NCBI RefSeq assembly: GCF_050717515.1
Contig: NZ_JBOITL010000028.1
Span: 1-64,000, forward strand
From: Clostridium_AD sp050717515
GTDB taxonomy: Bacteria; Bacillota; Clostridia; Clostridiales; Clostridiaceae
Length of the DNA: 64,000 nt
Direction of reading: 5' to 3'
In this document: positions 46,250 through 55,589 of the stretch, one piece after another
How the letters are laid out: each line of letters opens with the position of its first letter
Position numbering within the stretch: position 1 is the stretch's first letter
Notes under the pieces: model-generated
Told to the model about the DNA's origin: nothing
Database searches by the model: none
Seen by the model: only the letters and a program-made list of their open reading frames with translations
Position numbers and translations under genes: made by a program

Positions 46250-47023
46250 TTACTTCTTGAAGTTTAATATAACTATTTTTTTCTCCTTTGATTTTGTTAT
46301 TTCTGATTTGTTAAAAATAAAGGTGTCTGCTTTAACTACTTGCCACTCATTCATTTTCTTTATAAAACTATCTACCTTTGATAATTCTCCAAATTCAGGA
46401 ACAAGTACTTCTGTTTGATAATGCATTGGTATAACAACCTTAGGATTTAATTGACTAACAACTTTAGAAGCTACCTCCCCATCTATTGTGTATAATCCTC
46501 CTACTGGAATCATTAATATATCTACTTTGCCAATACTTTCAATTTGCTCCTTTGATAATTCATGTCCTAAATCACCTAAATGACATACATTTACTCCATC
46601 AATTTTATAGGTATATACTGTATTCTCACCCCTTAGAGCTCCAACTTCTGTATCATGATATGTTTTTGTACCTTTAATTTTTATACCATTAATTTTAAAT
46701 CTACCTCTTTCTCTTATAGCTGTAAAATTACTTTTAATAGCTTCTAAATAATTATGATCAGAATGATCATGACTAACAGTTGCTATTTCAGCATATAAAT
46801 CTTGAACCTTATAGCCAATACCATCTGCAAAAGGATCTGTTACAATTTTAATTCCTTTCTCATTAGTAATTGTAAAAGAAGCATGCCCATTCCATTTAAT
46901 AGAAGAAGATTTTTTTTCTAAAGGACTATTTATTTCTCCTGCAAATGCTACCCCACTCATCATGCAAATAGTTAATATAAAGCTTAAAACGTATACATAA
47001 CCTCTTTTATAATTTTTTTTCAT
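46250..47023 (-). CDS. Exported metallo-beta-lactamase-fold hydrolase (UlaG-like)
   Basis: A 257-residue protein with signal peptide (VYVLSFILTICMMSGVAFA) and the MBL metal motif VSHDHSDHNY, plus HLGDLGH and PMHYQTE. UlaG-like enzymes are normally cytosolic, so export is notable. The same fold is found in N-acyl-phosphatidylethanolamine hydrolases and lactonases; the substrate is unknown. Upstream of the AraC gene on the same strand. Confidence 0.85.
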   Translation of the reverse strand: MKKNYKRGYVYVLSFILTICMMSGVAFAGEINSPLEKKSSSIKWNGHASFTITNEKGIKIVTDPFADGIGYKVQDLYAEIATVSHDHSDHNYLEAIKSNFTAIRERGRFKINGIKIKGTKTYHDTEVGALRGENTVYTYKIDGVNVCHLGDLGHELSKEQIESIGKVDILMIPVGGLYTIDGEVASKVVSQLNPKVVIPMHYQTEVLVPEFGELSKVDSFIKKMNEWQVVKADTFIFNKSEITKSKEKKIVILNFKK

Positions 47024-47419
47024 TTTAACCCCTCCATTTATTTAAGCCTCGGCTTTACTTTATAATTTTATTTTACTAATGATTTACCTTTTAAAACATA
47101 GAGTATCTACAATGATTATCTGCGTATTATCAATAAATATATTTTGATGATGTATTAAAATTTGCTATAGATTTCATAAAATTATTTTTATTTTGATTGA
47201 TTTGTGGTATATTATTGGTATAATTAATTTATGCTAAATATGTAATGTTTTGTATTGTTTTATTTACATAATATTACTTTTAAGAGAATTTTGTTATATT
47301 AAAGCTACAAGATCTTGTATTTTCACTGGGTCTAGTCATGTTTTCATGTGCGAAGTTTGAGTGTATAAGTATGTGGAGATAGTTTTTTTGAAATTTAACT
47401 ATTGGACAAGGAGGGTATT
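47024..47419. other. Intergenic with promoter for the gene at 47420
   Basis: AT-rich spacer between divergent genes. On the plus strand TTGATT at 47197-47202 and TATAAT at 47219-47224 with a 16-base spacer form a good sigma-A promoter, leaving a leader of nearly 190 bases. No ORF or strong structured element was seen. Confidence 0.55.
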
Positions 47420-48988
47420 ATGAACAAAGGGGAAATTATAAATAATAAATTAATATTGACCGTGTTTAAAATAACGCTAATATTACTTGTAGTTTTTATA
47501 ATACTGTTTCAACTTAAAGAAAAACTTAATACAAGTTCGCAACCACCGTCACCTGAATGGGCTAAAGAAGTAAAAGTTTCAAGTGGTAATGTAACTACAG
47601 GTGTAAAATTAATAAAATTTCAAGGGAATTATGTACTTGCACATAATGACGGTAAAAATATAGAAATATTAAGGATAGATGCCCTTGGAAATGTATTAAA
47701 AAAAGAAAGAATTCCAGTAGATTTTACTGAACTTTATAATATAGCACTTATAGAAGATGGAAATTACTTATATCTATTTGTAGCATCACTAAATTTGACA
47801 ACTGATCTTACAAGCTTTAAATTAGATAAAGATTTTCATGTTTTAGAGACAAAGCCATATTTAGGACAAAATGAGGTTTCGCAAGTTGATGATAATTCAT
47901 GCATAGTAAGCTCTTGGGGAAAAGCTGAGTTCATAAATTATAAAGAAAATATATCTAAAATTGTAGAAGGAGATCTGTATCGGGAAACCTGTGGAGTGAA
48001 AACTAAGAAAGGATATTTATTTGTTTGTTCTAATAAATTAAGTGGGATTGAGTGTTTAATTATAAACAATGGAAAAATAATAAAAAAGAACAATTTCTCA
48101 GACATTATACCGCCCTCTCTTATATTCCATGTAAATAGTGTTACAATTTCAGCGGATAATGAATATGCTTATTTATTATTAAGCATTGGTATTAGAGGAG
48201 GCAAAATACAACAACAGACTTGTATTCAATTTGGACTAGACAATAATGTTGTAAAGCAATATTATTTCAAGGATTCACCTTTAACAGGCTTTGTAGCCTT
48301 GAAAAGTAATTCAGGAGGGAGATTTTTAGCTAAATCCTTTATGAGTGGTCAGATTACTGAGGTTGTAATGAAAAATGGTAAAATCAATTATGAATCCGAT
48401 GTATCAAGGCTAAATAAATTAAATACTTTCCAATCTGGCAACGAAGATTACGTAGCATTTTGCAATTACGAAAAGTTTAATACCTATGGCATATATGTAA
48501 CTTCGAAGTCGGAAGACTTTAAGGTAAAACATTCAGGCAAAACTTTGATAGAAAAGAAAAGGGCTTTATCAAGTGAAATGGCGGGAATAGCATCTATAGG
48601 GTTTCAGATATTTACCTTAGCATTCAATTGGCTTATACCAATTCTACTTGTTGTATCAATATATAGTATTGCATGTTTTAAATATAAATATGAAATACAA
48701 AAAATATTTTTTATAATATTTTCGGTTGCAGCAGGCATATTAAAAAGTTGCGTATTATATACTATAGTTTTTGCTAAATATAGTACAATGTTACCAGAAA
48801 TAATGAATTCACCAGTTATGATTACGGGAATATGTATTCTTATAAGTGTTATAAGTTATGGATATTCCTATACTAGATACTGTACAGAAGAAGGAGGATT
48901 ATTTGTTGTAAGGTTTCTGCCAGGACTTATTTTAGACACATTAATCACCTTACTTATTTTTGTACCGTTTATAACTAATCTGAATTAG
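47420..48988 (+). CDS. Membrane protein with extracytoplasmic propeller-like domain, unknown function
   Basis: Not recognised. It has 522 residues: one N-terminal TM helix (ILLVVFIILFQL), a large outside domain of about 340 residues with repeating beta-hairpin units suggestive of a propeller, then four or so TM helices at the C-terminus. ATG at 47420 follows AAGGAGGG. It precedes an orphan OppC-like permease by 123 bases with no terminator between them, so the two may be co-transcribed. No catalytic motif seen. Confidence 0.65.
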   Translation: MNKGEIINNKLILTVFKITLILLVVFIILFQLKEKLNTSSQPPSPEWAKEVKVSSGNVTTGVKLIKFQGNYVLAHNDGKNIEILRIDALGNVLKKERIPVDFTELYNIALIEDGNYLYLFVASLNLTTDLTSFKLDKDFHVLETKPYLGQNEVSQVDDNSCIVSSWGKAEFINYKENISKIVEGDLYRETCGVKTKKGYLFVCSNKLSGIECLIINNGKIIKKNNFSDIIPPSLIFHVNSVTISADNEYAYLLLSIGIRGGKIQQQTCIQFGLDNNVVKQYYFKDSPLTGFVALKSNSGGRFLAKSFMSGQITEVVMKNGKINYESDVSRLNKLNTFQSGNEDYVAFCNYEKFNTYGIYVTSKSEDFKVKHSGKTLIEKKRALSSEMAGIASIGFQIFTLAFNWLIPILLVVSIYSIACFKYKYEIQKIFFIIFSVAAGILKSCVLYTIVFAKYSTMLPEIMNSPVMITGICILISVISYGYSYTRYCTEEGGLFVVRFLPGLILDTLITLLIFVPFITNLN

Positions 48989-49111
48989 GGACATTAAAAT
49001 AAATAGCAAGTCAAAGATGCGACTGATATTTTGTTGAATGATAAGAAGGAAGCTTATGTCCAATTACTCGACTTAATAATTTTATTTAAATAAAGGGATT
49101 GGGGTGAACCA

Positions 49112-50116
49112 ATGAATTTAAATGTAGATAAAGATAAATTCTCTATCATTGGTATTGATGATATTTATAAAACTGAGGTTATTACACAAAGCTTAAGTAG
49201 TAAAGAAAGAGCTTGGAGAAAATTTAAAAAAAATAAATTAGGGTTAGTTTCTATTATTATTTTAATGATATTGTTACCGGTAATATTGACAAGCCCCTTT
49301 TGGGCAATAGATAAGATACACGTAGCGGAGATTGAAAAGAATAATAGTATAACTGCTACTCAGGATACTGGTAAATTAACATTTGATAATAAATCTTTAT
49401 TTTTTAGTAATTATAAAGAGAGAAACATGACTCCTAGCTTTAAGCATTTGTTTGGAACAGATGAAAATGGTATTGATATATTTAAAAATTCATTTTTTAG
49501 AGGAAGGTTATCTATCTTATTTGGAATAACTTGTGCTCTTATCAATATTACATTAGGCGCTCTTTATGGAGGAATATCAGGATACTTTGGAGGTTTAATT
49601 GATGATATAATGATGAGGGTAGCAGAGATTTTATCAAGCATACCTAATATATTATGGGTATCAATACTAGTGTTTGTAGTTGGAAATAGCTTCAATTCAA
49701 TGGTAATCGCAATGTCAATAATGGGATGGACTGAAATGGCCTTCCTCATACGTGGACAGGTAATGCAGCTAAAAGAACAGGAATTTACGCTAGCCTGTCA
49801 AGCCCTAGGCGGAGATTATGGAAGAGTCATAGTAATACATATCATACCAAACATTACAAGTATGTATATATCAGGAATAACCTGTGCTATACCAAAATTT
49901 ATAATGTATGAAGCTCTGCTAAGCTATATAAAGTTAGGTATTGCCTCACCATATGCTACTTTAGGATCACTATTAATGCAATACACAATGAAAGGAAGTA
50001 TGATTTTTTACCCCTATCAAATATTACTACCAAGTATATTTTTAATGGTTATAATTTTATGTTTCCAAATTTTTGGAGATGCTTTAGCTGATGCTTTAGA
50101 CCCAAAACTTGAATAA
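49112..50116 (+). CDS. Orphan ABC permease, OppC/DppC-like
   Basis: A 334-residue permease with cytosolic N-terminal segment (SSKERAWRKFKKNKLGL, typical of OppC), an extended first outside loop, and the EAA loop ACQALGGDYGRVIVIHIIPN that contacts the ATPase. Oligopeptide importers need OppB, OppC, two ATPases and a binding protein, none of which are adjacent. It must pair with components elsewhere, or is a relic. Ribosome binding site GGGATTGGGG is weak. Confidence 0.85.
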   Translation: MNLNVDKDKFSIIGIDDIYKTEVITQSLSSKERAWRKFKKNKLGLVSIIILMILLPVILTSPFWAIDKIHVAEIEKNNSITATQDTGKLTFDNKSLFFSNYKERNMTPSFKHLFGTDENGIDIFKNSFFRGRLSILFGITCALINITLGALYGGISGYFGGLIDDIMMRVAEILSSIPNILWVSILVFVVGNSFNSMVIAMSIMGWTEMAFLIRGQVMQLKEQEFTLACQALGGDYGRVIVIHIIPNITSMYISGITCAIPKFIMYEALLSYIKLGIASPYATLGSLLMQYTMKGSMIFYPYQILLPSIFLMVIILCFQIFGDALADALDPKLE

Positions 50117-50240
50117 AGTACTTTAGTGGATTCAGACATTTTTGATAACACCAAGAGATAATTATCATCCATTTCCATTTAGTCTTTTCTATTTTGTCGT
50201 CAAACGGGCTCCACAAGCCTCATTTCCGTCAAAATTTCAT

Positions 50241-50280
50241 GCCAAAAGGGCTCTAGCAGTTTTGCTAGAGCCCTTTTGGC
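50241..50280. terminator. Perfect hairpin fused to the 3' end of tRNA-Ser
   Basis: GCCAAAAGGGCTCTAGCA and its exact complement around a four-base loop, an 18-bp stem. Its outer arm includes the tRNA discriminator base and encoded CCA. On the minus strand the right arm contains CCCTTTTGGC, so it may terminate the tRNA transcript despite having no long U-tract after the stem. Confidence 0.65.
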
Positions 50281-50368
50281 GGAGAGAGGGAGATTCGAAC
50301 TCCCGGAAGAGAATAACCCCTTCGCCTGTTTTCGAGGCAGGTACCTTCGGCCACTCGGACATCTCTCC
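50277..50368 (-). tRNA. tRNA-Ser(CGA)
   Basis: Class II tRNA on the minus strand: acceptor GGAGAGA...TCTCTCC, anticodon arm CCTGCCTCGAAAACAGG (anticodon CGA), long variable arm, T-arm with GAGTTCGAATCTC, discriminator G and encoded CCA. Confidence 0.95.
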
Positions 50369-50474
50369 ATATAATCAGTTACCTTTTACAGTATAACATA
50401 TTTAAGTTATATTTAAAGTATATTTACTAAATTATAGTCAAGTATATCCATTTTTAAAACAAGAACCATAATGG

Positions 50475-51089
50475 CTAGTGTTTACGCTTCTTATTTCTAA
50501 TTACTTTAATAAAAAAGTATAGAGCAATAATTAAAATTGCTATATAAGTTATGAATTGACCAAATCCTGTTACTATAGGAACTATAGTCTCAAATGAATC
50601 TCCAAACCAATATCCTAGCCCCAAGTATATACATGTCCAGAACAATTCACCAAAAGCAACAAACAAACTAAAGGTCCAAAATTTATATTCTGTAAGGCCT
50701 GCTGCAGCATTTACAAAAGGTCCCATAGCCGATATTATAAATCTACTAAAAAAAACTGTGCTTCTTCCATGTTTACTTAAATAATTTTTAGCTTTCAATA
50801 TCTTAGGGTGAATGTAAGTTTTTACTTTATAATGCCTATTTAAAGCTTTATCCCCGATAAATCTCCATATACTATAAGCAATATTATCCCCAATCCATGA
50901 AAAAAACCAAATTTCTAGTAAAAGTTTCACCACATTAAATTCACCAGCATAAGCAAAAGCTCCAGATGCCATTACAAGTAATGATGCTCCTGTTGGAATT
51001 CCTATACACTGAAGTACAATTATAATACTTAAAAACCAAATGTTATAGTTTCGAAAACATTCTATTAGTAAATTACTAAATTCACTCAT
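50475..51089 (-). CDS. DedA-family membrane protein
   Basis: A 204-residue DedA/SNARE-associated-like protein with five or so hydrophobic segments and the family signature region (GDNIAYSIWRFIGDKALNRHY, SRFIISAMGPFVNAAAGL). Members act in lipid carrier or phospholipid translocation and envelope homeostasis. It overlaps the preceding small membrane protein gene by eight bases, so the two are translationally coupled. Confidence 0.88.
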   Translation of the reverse strand: MSEFSNLLIECFRNYNIWFLSIIIVLQCIGIPTGASLLVMASGAFAYAGEFNVVKLLLEIWFFSWIGDNIAYSIWRFIGDKALNRHYKVKTYIHPKILKAKNYLSKHGRSTVFFSRFIISAMGPFVNAAAGLTEYKFWTFSLFVAFGELFWTCIYLGLGYWFGDSFETIVPIVTGFGQFITYIAILIIALYFFIKVIRNKKRKH

Positions 51090-51465
51090 GTTTTCTACCT
51101 TCTATCTCTCTATTACCTTGTATATTTTTATCACATTCTATTATTTTCTTTAAATTGTCCTTCATATCTTTTAAAGTTTTATTATATTTTTTGCCAAGGT
51201 CTTTGATATATAAAATTTCATCACCCTTCTGTGGAACAATCTCAAGAATTTTAAAGATTTCTTCTTCACTTATGTTATATTTTTTAGACATTTTTTTTAC
51301 TGTTATCCATTTATGAGTACTCATATCTCCTATTTGTCTACTTGCTTTGGTAGGTAAGTCAATATTTTTAAATTCCAAATATAGTACCGTAAAACGTCTT
51401 ACTATTATAAATGTAGTTATAATAATTAAAACTGATAATATAGCCGTTTTTACATTCTTTTTCAT
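51082..51465 (-). CDS. Small membrane-anchored protein, unknown
   Basis: Not recognised. It has 127 residues with one N-terminal TM helix (TAILSVLIIITTFIIV) and a charged, helical outside part that contains a LysM- or HTH-like stretch (KWITVKKMSKKYNISEEEIF). First gene of a two-gene unit with DedA. AGGGGA precedes the ATG. Confidence 0.65.
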   Translation of the reverse strand: MKKNVKTAILSVLIIITTFIIVRRFTVLYLEFKNIDLPTKASRQIGDMSTHKWITVKKMSKKYNISEEEIFKILEIVPQKGDEILYIKDLGKKYNKTLKDMKDNLKKIIECDKNIQGNREIEGRKHE

Positions 51466-51641
51466 TAAATCCCCTCACTCTAATAATAGTGTATTATACA
51501 TATTATAATAGAATATACCACTAGATTCAATAAGTGATACTGAAGTTAATATTGCAACATCTCAGGTGATGATTTAACTTAAAAGTTAGAACAACTATAA
51601 ATTGTAAACAACTAAATACGTGGTAACAAATTGTATCCCTG

Positions 51642-51670
51642 TTGAACCTCTTATATAAAAGCATTATAAT
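51642..51670 (+). promoter_or_regulatory. Sigma-A promoter of the IscU-like/ThiF unit
   Basis: TTGAAC at 51642-51647 and TATAAT at 51665-51670 with a 17-base spacer, about 80 bases before the start codon. Confidence 0.8.
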
Positions 51671-51748
51671 ATACCTAAGGCTTTGATAATTAATTATGTA
51701 AATAGTTTTCATAACCTTGTCTTTACGTTTTTTAGGGAGGTGTAACCC

Positions 51749-52120
51749 ATGTATAATGATATAGTAATGGATCATTTTTCTGATCCAAGAAATGCTGGAG
51801 AAATACTTGATGCTGATGCTATTGGTGAGACAGGTAACCCAATAGATGGCGATAAAATAAAAATATTTATAAAAGTAAAAAACAACCGCTTGGTGAATAT
51901 TGTGTTTAAAACCTTTGGATGTGGTGCAGCAATTGCTGCAAGTAGCATGGTTACAGTATTGGCATTCAATAAAACATTAGAGGATGCTTTAAATATACAA
52001 AACGAAGATGTCTCTAAAGCTCTAGGCGGCTTACCTGCGGAAAAACTACTTTGTTCAAACATAGCAGCTGATGCCCTGCATAATGCAATAAAAAATTATT
52101 TATTAATACAAGGATTATAA
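51749..52120 (+). CDS. IscU/NifU-like protein missing two cluster ligands
   Basis: A 123-residue IscU-fold protein. The family normally carries NPxCGD, FGCGAA and a His-Cys pair in KxHCS. Here they read NPIDGD (Asp33 in place of Cys), FGCGAA (Cys58 kept) and EKLLCS (Leu101 in place of His, Cys102 kept). Two of four standard ligand positions are therefore changed while the fold motifs (DPRNAGEI, ALGGLPAEKL) remain. It is unlikely to be a normal Fe-S scaffold; a sulfur relay or binding role is possible. AGGGAGGTG precedes the ATG. It is 39 bases before the ThiF gene. Confidence 0.85.
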   Translation: MYNDIVMDHFSDPRNAGEILDADAIGETGNPIDGDKIKIFIKVKNNRLVNIVFKTFGCGAAIAASSMVTVLAFNKTLEDALNIQNEDVSKALGGLPAEKLLCSNIAADALHNAIKNYLLIQGL

Positions 52121-52159
52121 TTTTTCACTTTAACATTTTTTATCATAGGAGGCATTTAA

Positions 52160-53656
52160 ATGATTTTATCAAAAGACCAAATTAATAGATATTTACGAAA
52201 TATAATTATTCCTGAAATTAGTGGACCAGGCCAAAAGAAATTAACTGAGTCTAAAATTTATTTATATGCATCTACAGTGCAAGAAGCTTCTTCCCTTATA
52301 TATTATCTTGCAGCCTCTGGAATAGGTTATATTTCTTGTTATTTTAAAAGCTCCCTTGGCTATGGAAAATTATTTAAGAACATACAAGACTTAAATAGTG
52401 ATGTAGTTATGGACCTTATTGATAATGAATTAAAAGTAGTGTGCAGTAACTCTCTTTTTAATGAAGATTTTATAATTAGAATATTGATTAGTAAATATAA
52501 GGACCTCCAAAATAATTTGATAAGTTTTGATAACAGCAAGCATTCTTCTAAATTCATTCCTACAATCCTAGTAATTGACAATGCTTGGAATGGCTATCTT
52601 CAAACTTTTTGTAATAGAGAGGATTTTAATGAATTGCTTATAAAACCCCTACCCTTAGATTTAAATTTCCCACACAATGATGCTTATGAAAAAGAAGGTA
52701 GCCTTCTTTCTAATTGCATTCTTTGCGCGCTAACCGCAGTGGAATGTATAAAACTCTCTTTAAATATAGGAACCATATTAGATAACCCCTTATACTTTAA
52801 TCTTCAATCTATGAAATTTTCCAAGTCGGATAATAAGATTTTTAATTTAGCAATAACTGATTTTATTAAAAATAGTTACTATGAGAATAAATCATCTAAG
52901 AATTCCCCCAAAAACCATAACACTAAAAAACTATCAGATAGTAAGGTATTAATTGTAGGTACTGGAGGACTTGGTTCTCCTGTAGCCTATGCACTATCCT
53001 GTTTAGGCATAGGAACCATCGGTGTTGTTGATTATGATAGTGTAGAAATAAGTAACCTTAACCGTCAAATACTTCATGCGACTTCTAGGATTGGCATGCC
53101 AAAGGTGGAATCAGCAGAAATTTTCATCAGTGATTTAAATCCAGATGTGAAAGTAGTAACTTATAATACTAGCATCAATGTTAACAATGCACTAGATATA
53201 ATAGAGGGTTATGATGTTATTATAGATGCAGTTGATAATTTTCCAGCTCGCTATCTTCTAAATGACTCATGCTTTTTTGCTAATAAACCCCTGGTAGATG
53301 CAGCTGCTGTAAGGTTTCATGGATTAATTATGACAATACTTCCAAATAAGGGCCCATGTTATCGCTGTGCATTCCCTGTAATGTCTAATCAAAAGGCTGG
53401 TACTAGTTGCTCTGAAGCAGGTGTTTTGGGACCAGTACCTGGAGTAATGGGATTTCTTCAAGCAACTGAAGTTGTAAAGTTACTCTTAGACCTAGGAGAT
53501 ACTTTATGTAATAGGATAATCTACTATGATGCCTTGGATTCTGACTTTGATACTATTAGTATGAATAGATCCACAAACTGTAATTTATGTGGCACTGAGC
53601 CAACAATTAATACTCTTGTTGAATATAATAATGCAAGCGAAGCAACTCTCTCGTGA
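52160..53656 (+). CDS. Tandem ThiF/E1-like protein with degenerate N-terminal half
   Basis: A 498-residue protein. Residues 258-480 are a complete MoeB/ThiF-type adenylyltransferase: VGTGGLG at 266-272, DYDSVEISNLNRQ at 291-303, DAVDN at 356-360, zinc cysteines C400, C403, C474 and C477, and C417 in the position of the catalytic/persulfide cysteine (GTSCSEAGVLGP). Residues 1-230 follow the same fold order (MoeB-like start QINRYLRNIIIPEISG..GQKKL, LAASGIGYIS, a VIDNAWNGYLQTF match to AVDNFPARYLLND, TAVECIKLSLNIG) but lack the glycine loop, acidic residues and cysteines. The layout, inactive plus active adenylation domain, parallels eukaryotic E1. Probably activates a carrier protein C-terminus for sulfur transfer; the carrier is not in the window. 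Confidence 0.85.
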   Translation: MILSKDQINRYLRNIIIPEISGPGQKKLTESKIYLYASTVQEASSLIYYLAASGIGYISCYFKSSLGYGKLFKNIQDLNSDVVMDLIDNELKVVCSNSLFNEDFIIRILISKYKDLQNNLISFDNSKHSSKFIPTILVIDNAWNGYLQTFCNREDFNELLIKPLPLDLNFPHNDAYEKEGSLLSNCILCALTAVECIKLSLNIGTILDNPLYFNLQSMKFSKSDNKIFNLAITDFIKNSYYENKSSKNSPKNHNTKKLSDSKVLIVGTGGLGSPVAYALSCLGIGTIGVVDYDSVEISNLNRQILHATSRIGMPKVESAEIFISDLNPDVKVVTYNTSINVNNALDIIEGYDVIIDAVDNFPARYLLNDSCFFANKPLVDAAAVRFHGLIMTILPNKGPCYRCAFPVMSNQKAGTSCSEAGVLGPVPGVMGFLQATEVVKLLLDLGDTLCNRIIYYDALDSDFDTISMNRSTNCNLCGTEPTINTLVEYNNASEATLS

Positions 53657-53692
53657 AAATCTAGTATTAGAATTTACGTACATCTAATTAAA

Positions 53693-53740
53693 AATAAATA
53701 AGAGCAAATTGGTTTTATATCCAATTTGCTCTTATTTATT
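53693..53740. terminator. Bidirectional terminator between convergent units
   Basis: AATAAATAAGAGCAAATTGG pairs perfectly with its complement at 53721-53740, AT-rich at the outer ends so that both strands have a U-rich side. It ends the ThiF gene (+) and the gene at 53751 (-). Confidence 0.8.
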
Positions 53741-53750
53741 CACCTAATTA

Positions 53751-54017
53751 TTAGTCTTTAATGTATTTATTAATTGTAGCTGCACCTTCTTCGTTTGCAT
53801 GATAGTAAACTCTTAAGGCACCTTCCTTATCCATATTAAATCTTGTTTCTTCAAGAAGGCCGTTAGCTTCTGCTGTCATTAAAGCTGTTATTACGTCATC
53901 TCTTTTAAGAGCTTTAAAATTACCATATTCGCCTTTTAAAGCCTCAATAACGTCTTCAGCGCAAGCTTCTTTAACTTTTGTAAAATGTTTTAATATAGCA
54001 TAGTTAAGAGCTCTCAT
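53751..54017 (-). CDS. Small winged-helix-like protein next to transporter
   Basis: Not firmly recognised. It has 88 residues with a helix-helix-helix-beta layout compatible with a winged helix (LNYAILKHFT, ACAEDVIEALKG, LKRDDVITALMTAEANGLL, then ALRVYYHANEEG). Its start is one base after the transporter stop, so the pair is translationally coupled. It may regulate or modulate the transporter. Confidence 0.6.
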   Translation of the reverse strand: MRALNYAILKHFTKVKEACAEDVIEALKGEYGNFKALKRDDVITALMTAEANGLLEETRFNMDKEGALRVYYHANEEGAATINKYIKD

Positions 54018-54018
54018 A

Positions 54019-55110
54019 CTAAATTACCTCCTTTTTTTTGAACAAGTCCATTGGATTCATAGCAATTACTAGGATACCAACCATCATTAATACGGCAGCA
54101 ATCCAAACGATTGGAGGTAATGACCAACCTTCCATACCTGCGAATACTCCAAGTATTATCCAACAACAGAACGGTCCCCAAAATGAGAATGTACCATTAC
54201 ATGCCATACCAAGAGCGGCACCACACATACTGTTACCCTTATACCAACTCATATATGAAACGAATGCACAAAGACCACCTAAAGCAAACCAAATCATAGC
54301 AGGACCACTTGTAAATGCCTGAACAACAAGATCAGTTGAAATCTTAGTACTACCTGCCATCATACCAAAAATAGGAATTAAAATAATTAAGTTTGAAATA
54401 CCTGATATTGTCTGACGGATAGTAATACCAATATCAGAGTCAATCATAGATGTACCATAACCAGCTACACAACCTTCAAAGCCCCAACCAAGGGCAGCTA
54501 TGAAAGCAATACAAACACCTAGGAACATACCTTTTGGTGCATCTCCACCAATGCTTGTGCTACCAATCATAAAACTAGCAATAACACAAATAGTAATACC
54601 TAACATCATACGCTTGGTTAATTTTTGTTTATATAATATTCTACCTAAAATAGCGCCAATAGCTGGGCAAAGAGCAGTAATAGGAATAACAATTGATCCA
54701 GCCATTTGAAGACCAACAACATATGCTGTACTAGAAATAGGGCCTCCTACAAGAGCCGCTAAAATCATTACACGACCTGGAGTAGTATTAATACATCTAA
54801 AGAAATCTCCAAGCTTACCTCTAACCCCTGCATAAAGTAATGCCCAAACAGCACTACAAGTATCATTTACCGCGCTACCAATTGCTCCTAGTAAATATGT
54901 GACAGCAAAAACAGATAAACCGGCTGTATTAGGACCATACCAGTCACCCCACACTCCCTTAGACATACCTAATGTCAAAAATGCCGAATAAAATCCATAC
55001 ATAAGACCTGAAAATAAAGCGATTGAGATACCCTTTTTGTAAAATTGTGATGATAACTTCTTTTTAGCAGCAATTGCCGAAGCACTAACTGTTCCTGTAA
55101 CTTCGCTCAT
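54019..55110 (-). CDS. DMT-superfamily transporter, LicB-like
   Basis: About 363 residues with ten TM helices in two EamA/DMT repeats (GGPISSTAYVVGLQMAGSIV; MVGILVIAMNPMD at the end). LicB-type members import choline. That assignment rests on the LicA-like kinase gene next door on the same strand and the BMC locus. ATG at 55110 is supported by AAGGGGG upstream. Confidence 0.7.
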   Translation of the reverse strand: MSEVTGTVSASAIAAKKKLSSQFYKKGISIALFSGLMYGFYSAFLTLGMSKGVWGDWYGPNTAGLSVFAVTYLLGAIGSAVNDTCSAVWALLYAGVRGKLGDFFRCINTTPGRVMILAALVGGPISSTAYVVGLQMAGSIVIPITALCPAIGAILGRILYKQKLTKRMMLGITICVIASFMIGSTSIGGDAPKGMFLGVCIAFIAALGWGFEGCVAGYGTSMIDSDIGITIRQTISGISNLIILIPIFGMMAGSTKISTDLVVQAFTSGPAMIWFALGGLCAFVSYMSWYKGNSMCGAALGMACNGTFSFWGPFCCWIILGVFAGMEGWSLPPIVWIAAVLMMVGILVIAMNPMDLFKKKEVI

Positions 55111-55589
55111 AAACAAAACCCCCTTCTTTTAAATATTTTTAGTATATTATGATTAAATTGTAATTTATAATGACCCTTTTTTCTTAACACAGTCATTCGA
55201 AATTTCTTGCAGAGTTTTATGCAACTTTAATCTCCTTAAAATTTAACCTTACTTAGCGGAAAATCAGAAACCGTTTTCCCTAACAACTAATACCGGCTCC
55301 AGCTTACATTCCCCCCTATTAATATAGCTTAATAAGAGATTTTTTCATGGCATAAAGTGCAATTTTTTACTGCATTATATCCGCCTGTTTTTTGAAGTTT
55401 TTGTACTATCGTTACTTTATTGCACTAATAGTTTAAATCAATACACCATAAGAGAAAATTATGGTGTATTTACCATAAAAACACCCTATAAATTGAAAGG
55501 ACACAACTCTTTTTTAGTTGTGTCCTTTCAATTTATGGAGTGCACTTCAAACATCAAAACATATTTTCTCTACAAAACGTTATGGTTTC
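55111..55589. other. Intergenic with two hairpins
   Basis: Contains ATACACCATAA-gagaaaa-TTATGGTGTAT (55441-55469) and a perfect 21-bp stem beginning ATAAATTGAAAGG at 55488-55536, the latter being the terminator of the choline-kinase-like gene. The stretch 55140-55430 presumably holds the transporter promoter on the minus strand; no clear hexamers or ORF were identified. Confidence 0.6.

Noticed and set aside
50142..50396. Open frame across the tRNA-Ser gene
   Set aside because: It lies over a tRNA and its hairpin on the opposite strand, with no ribosome binding site.
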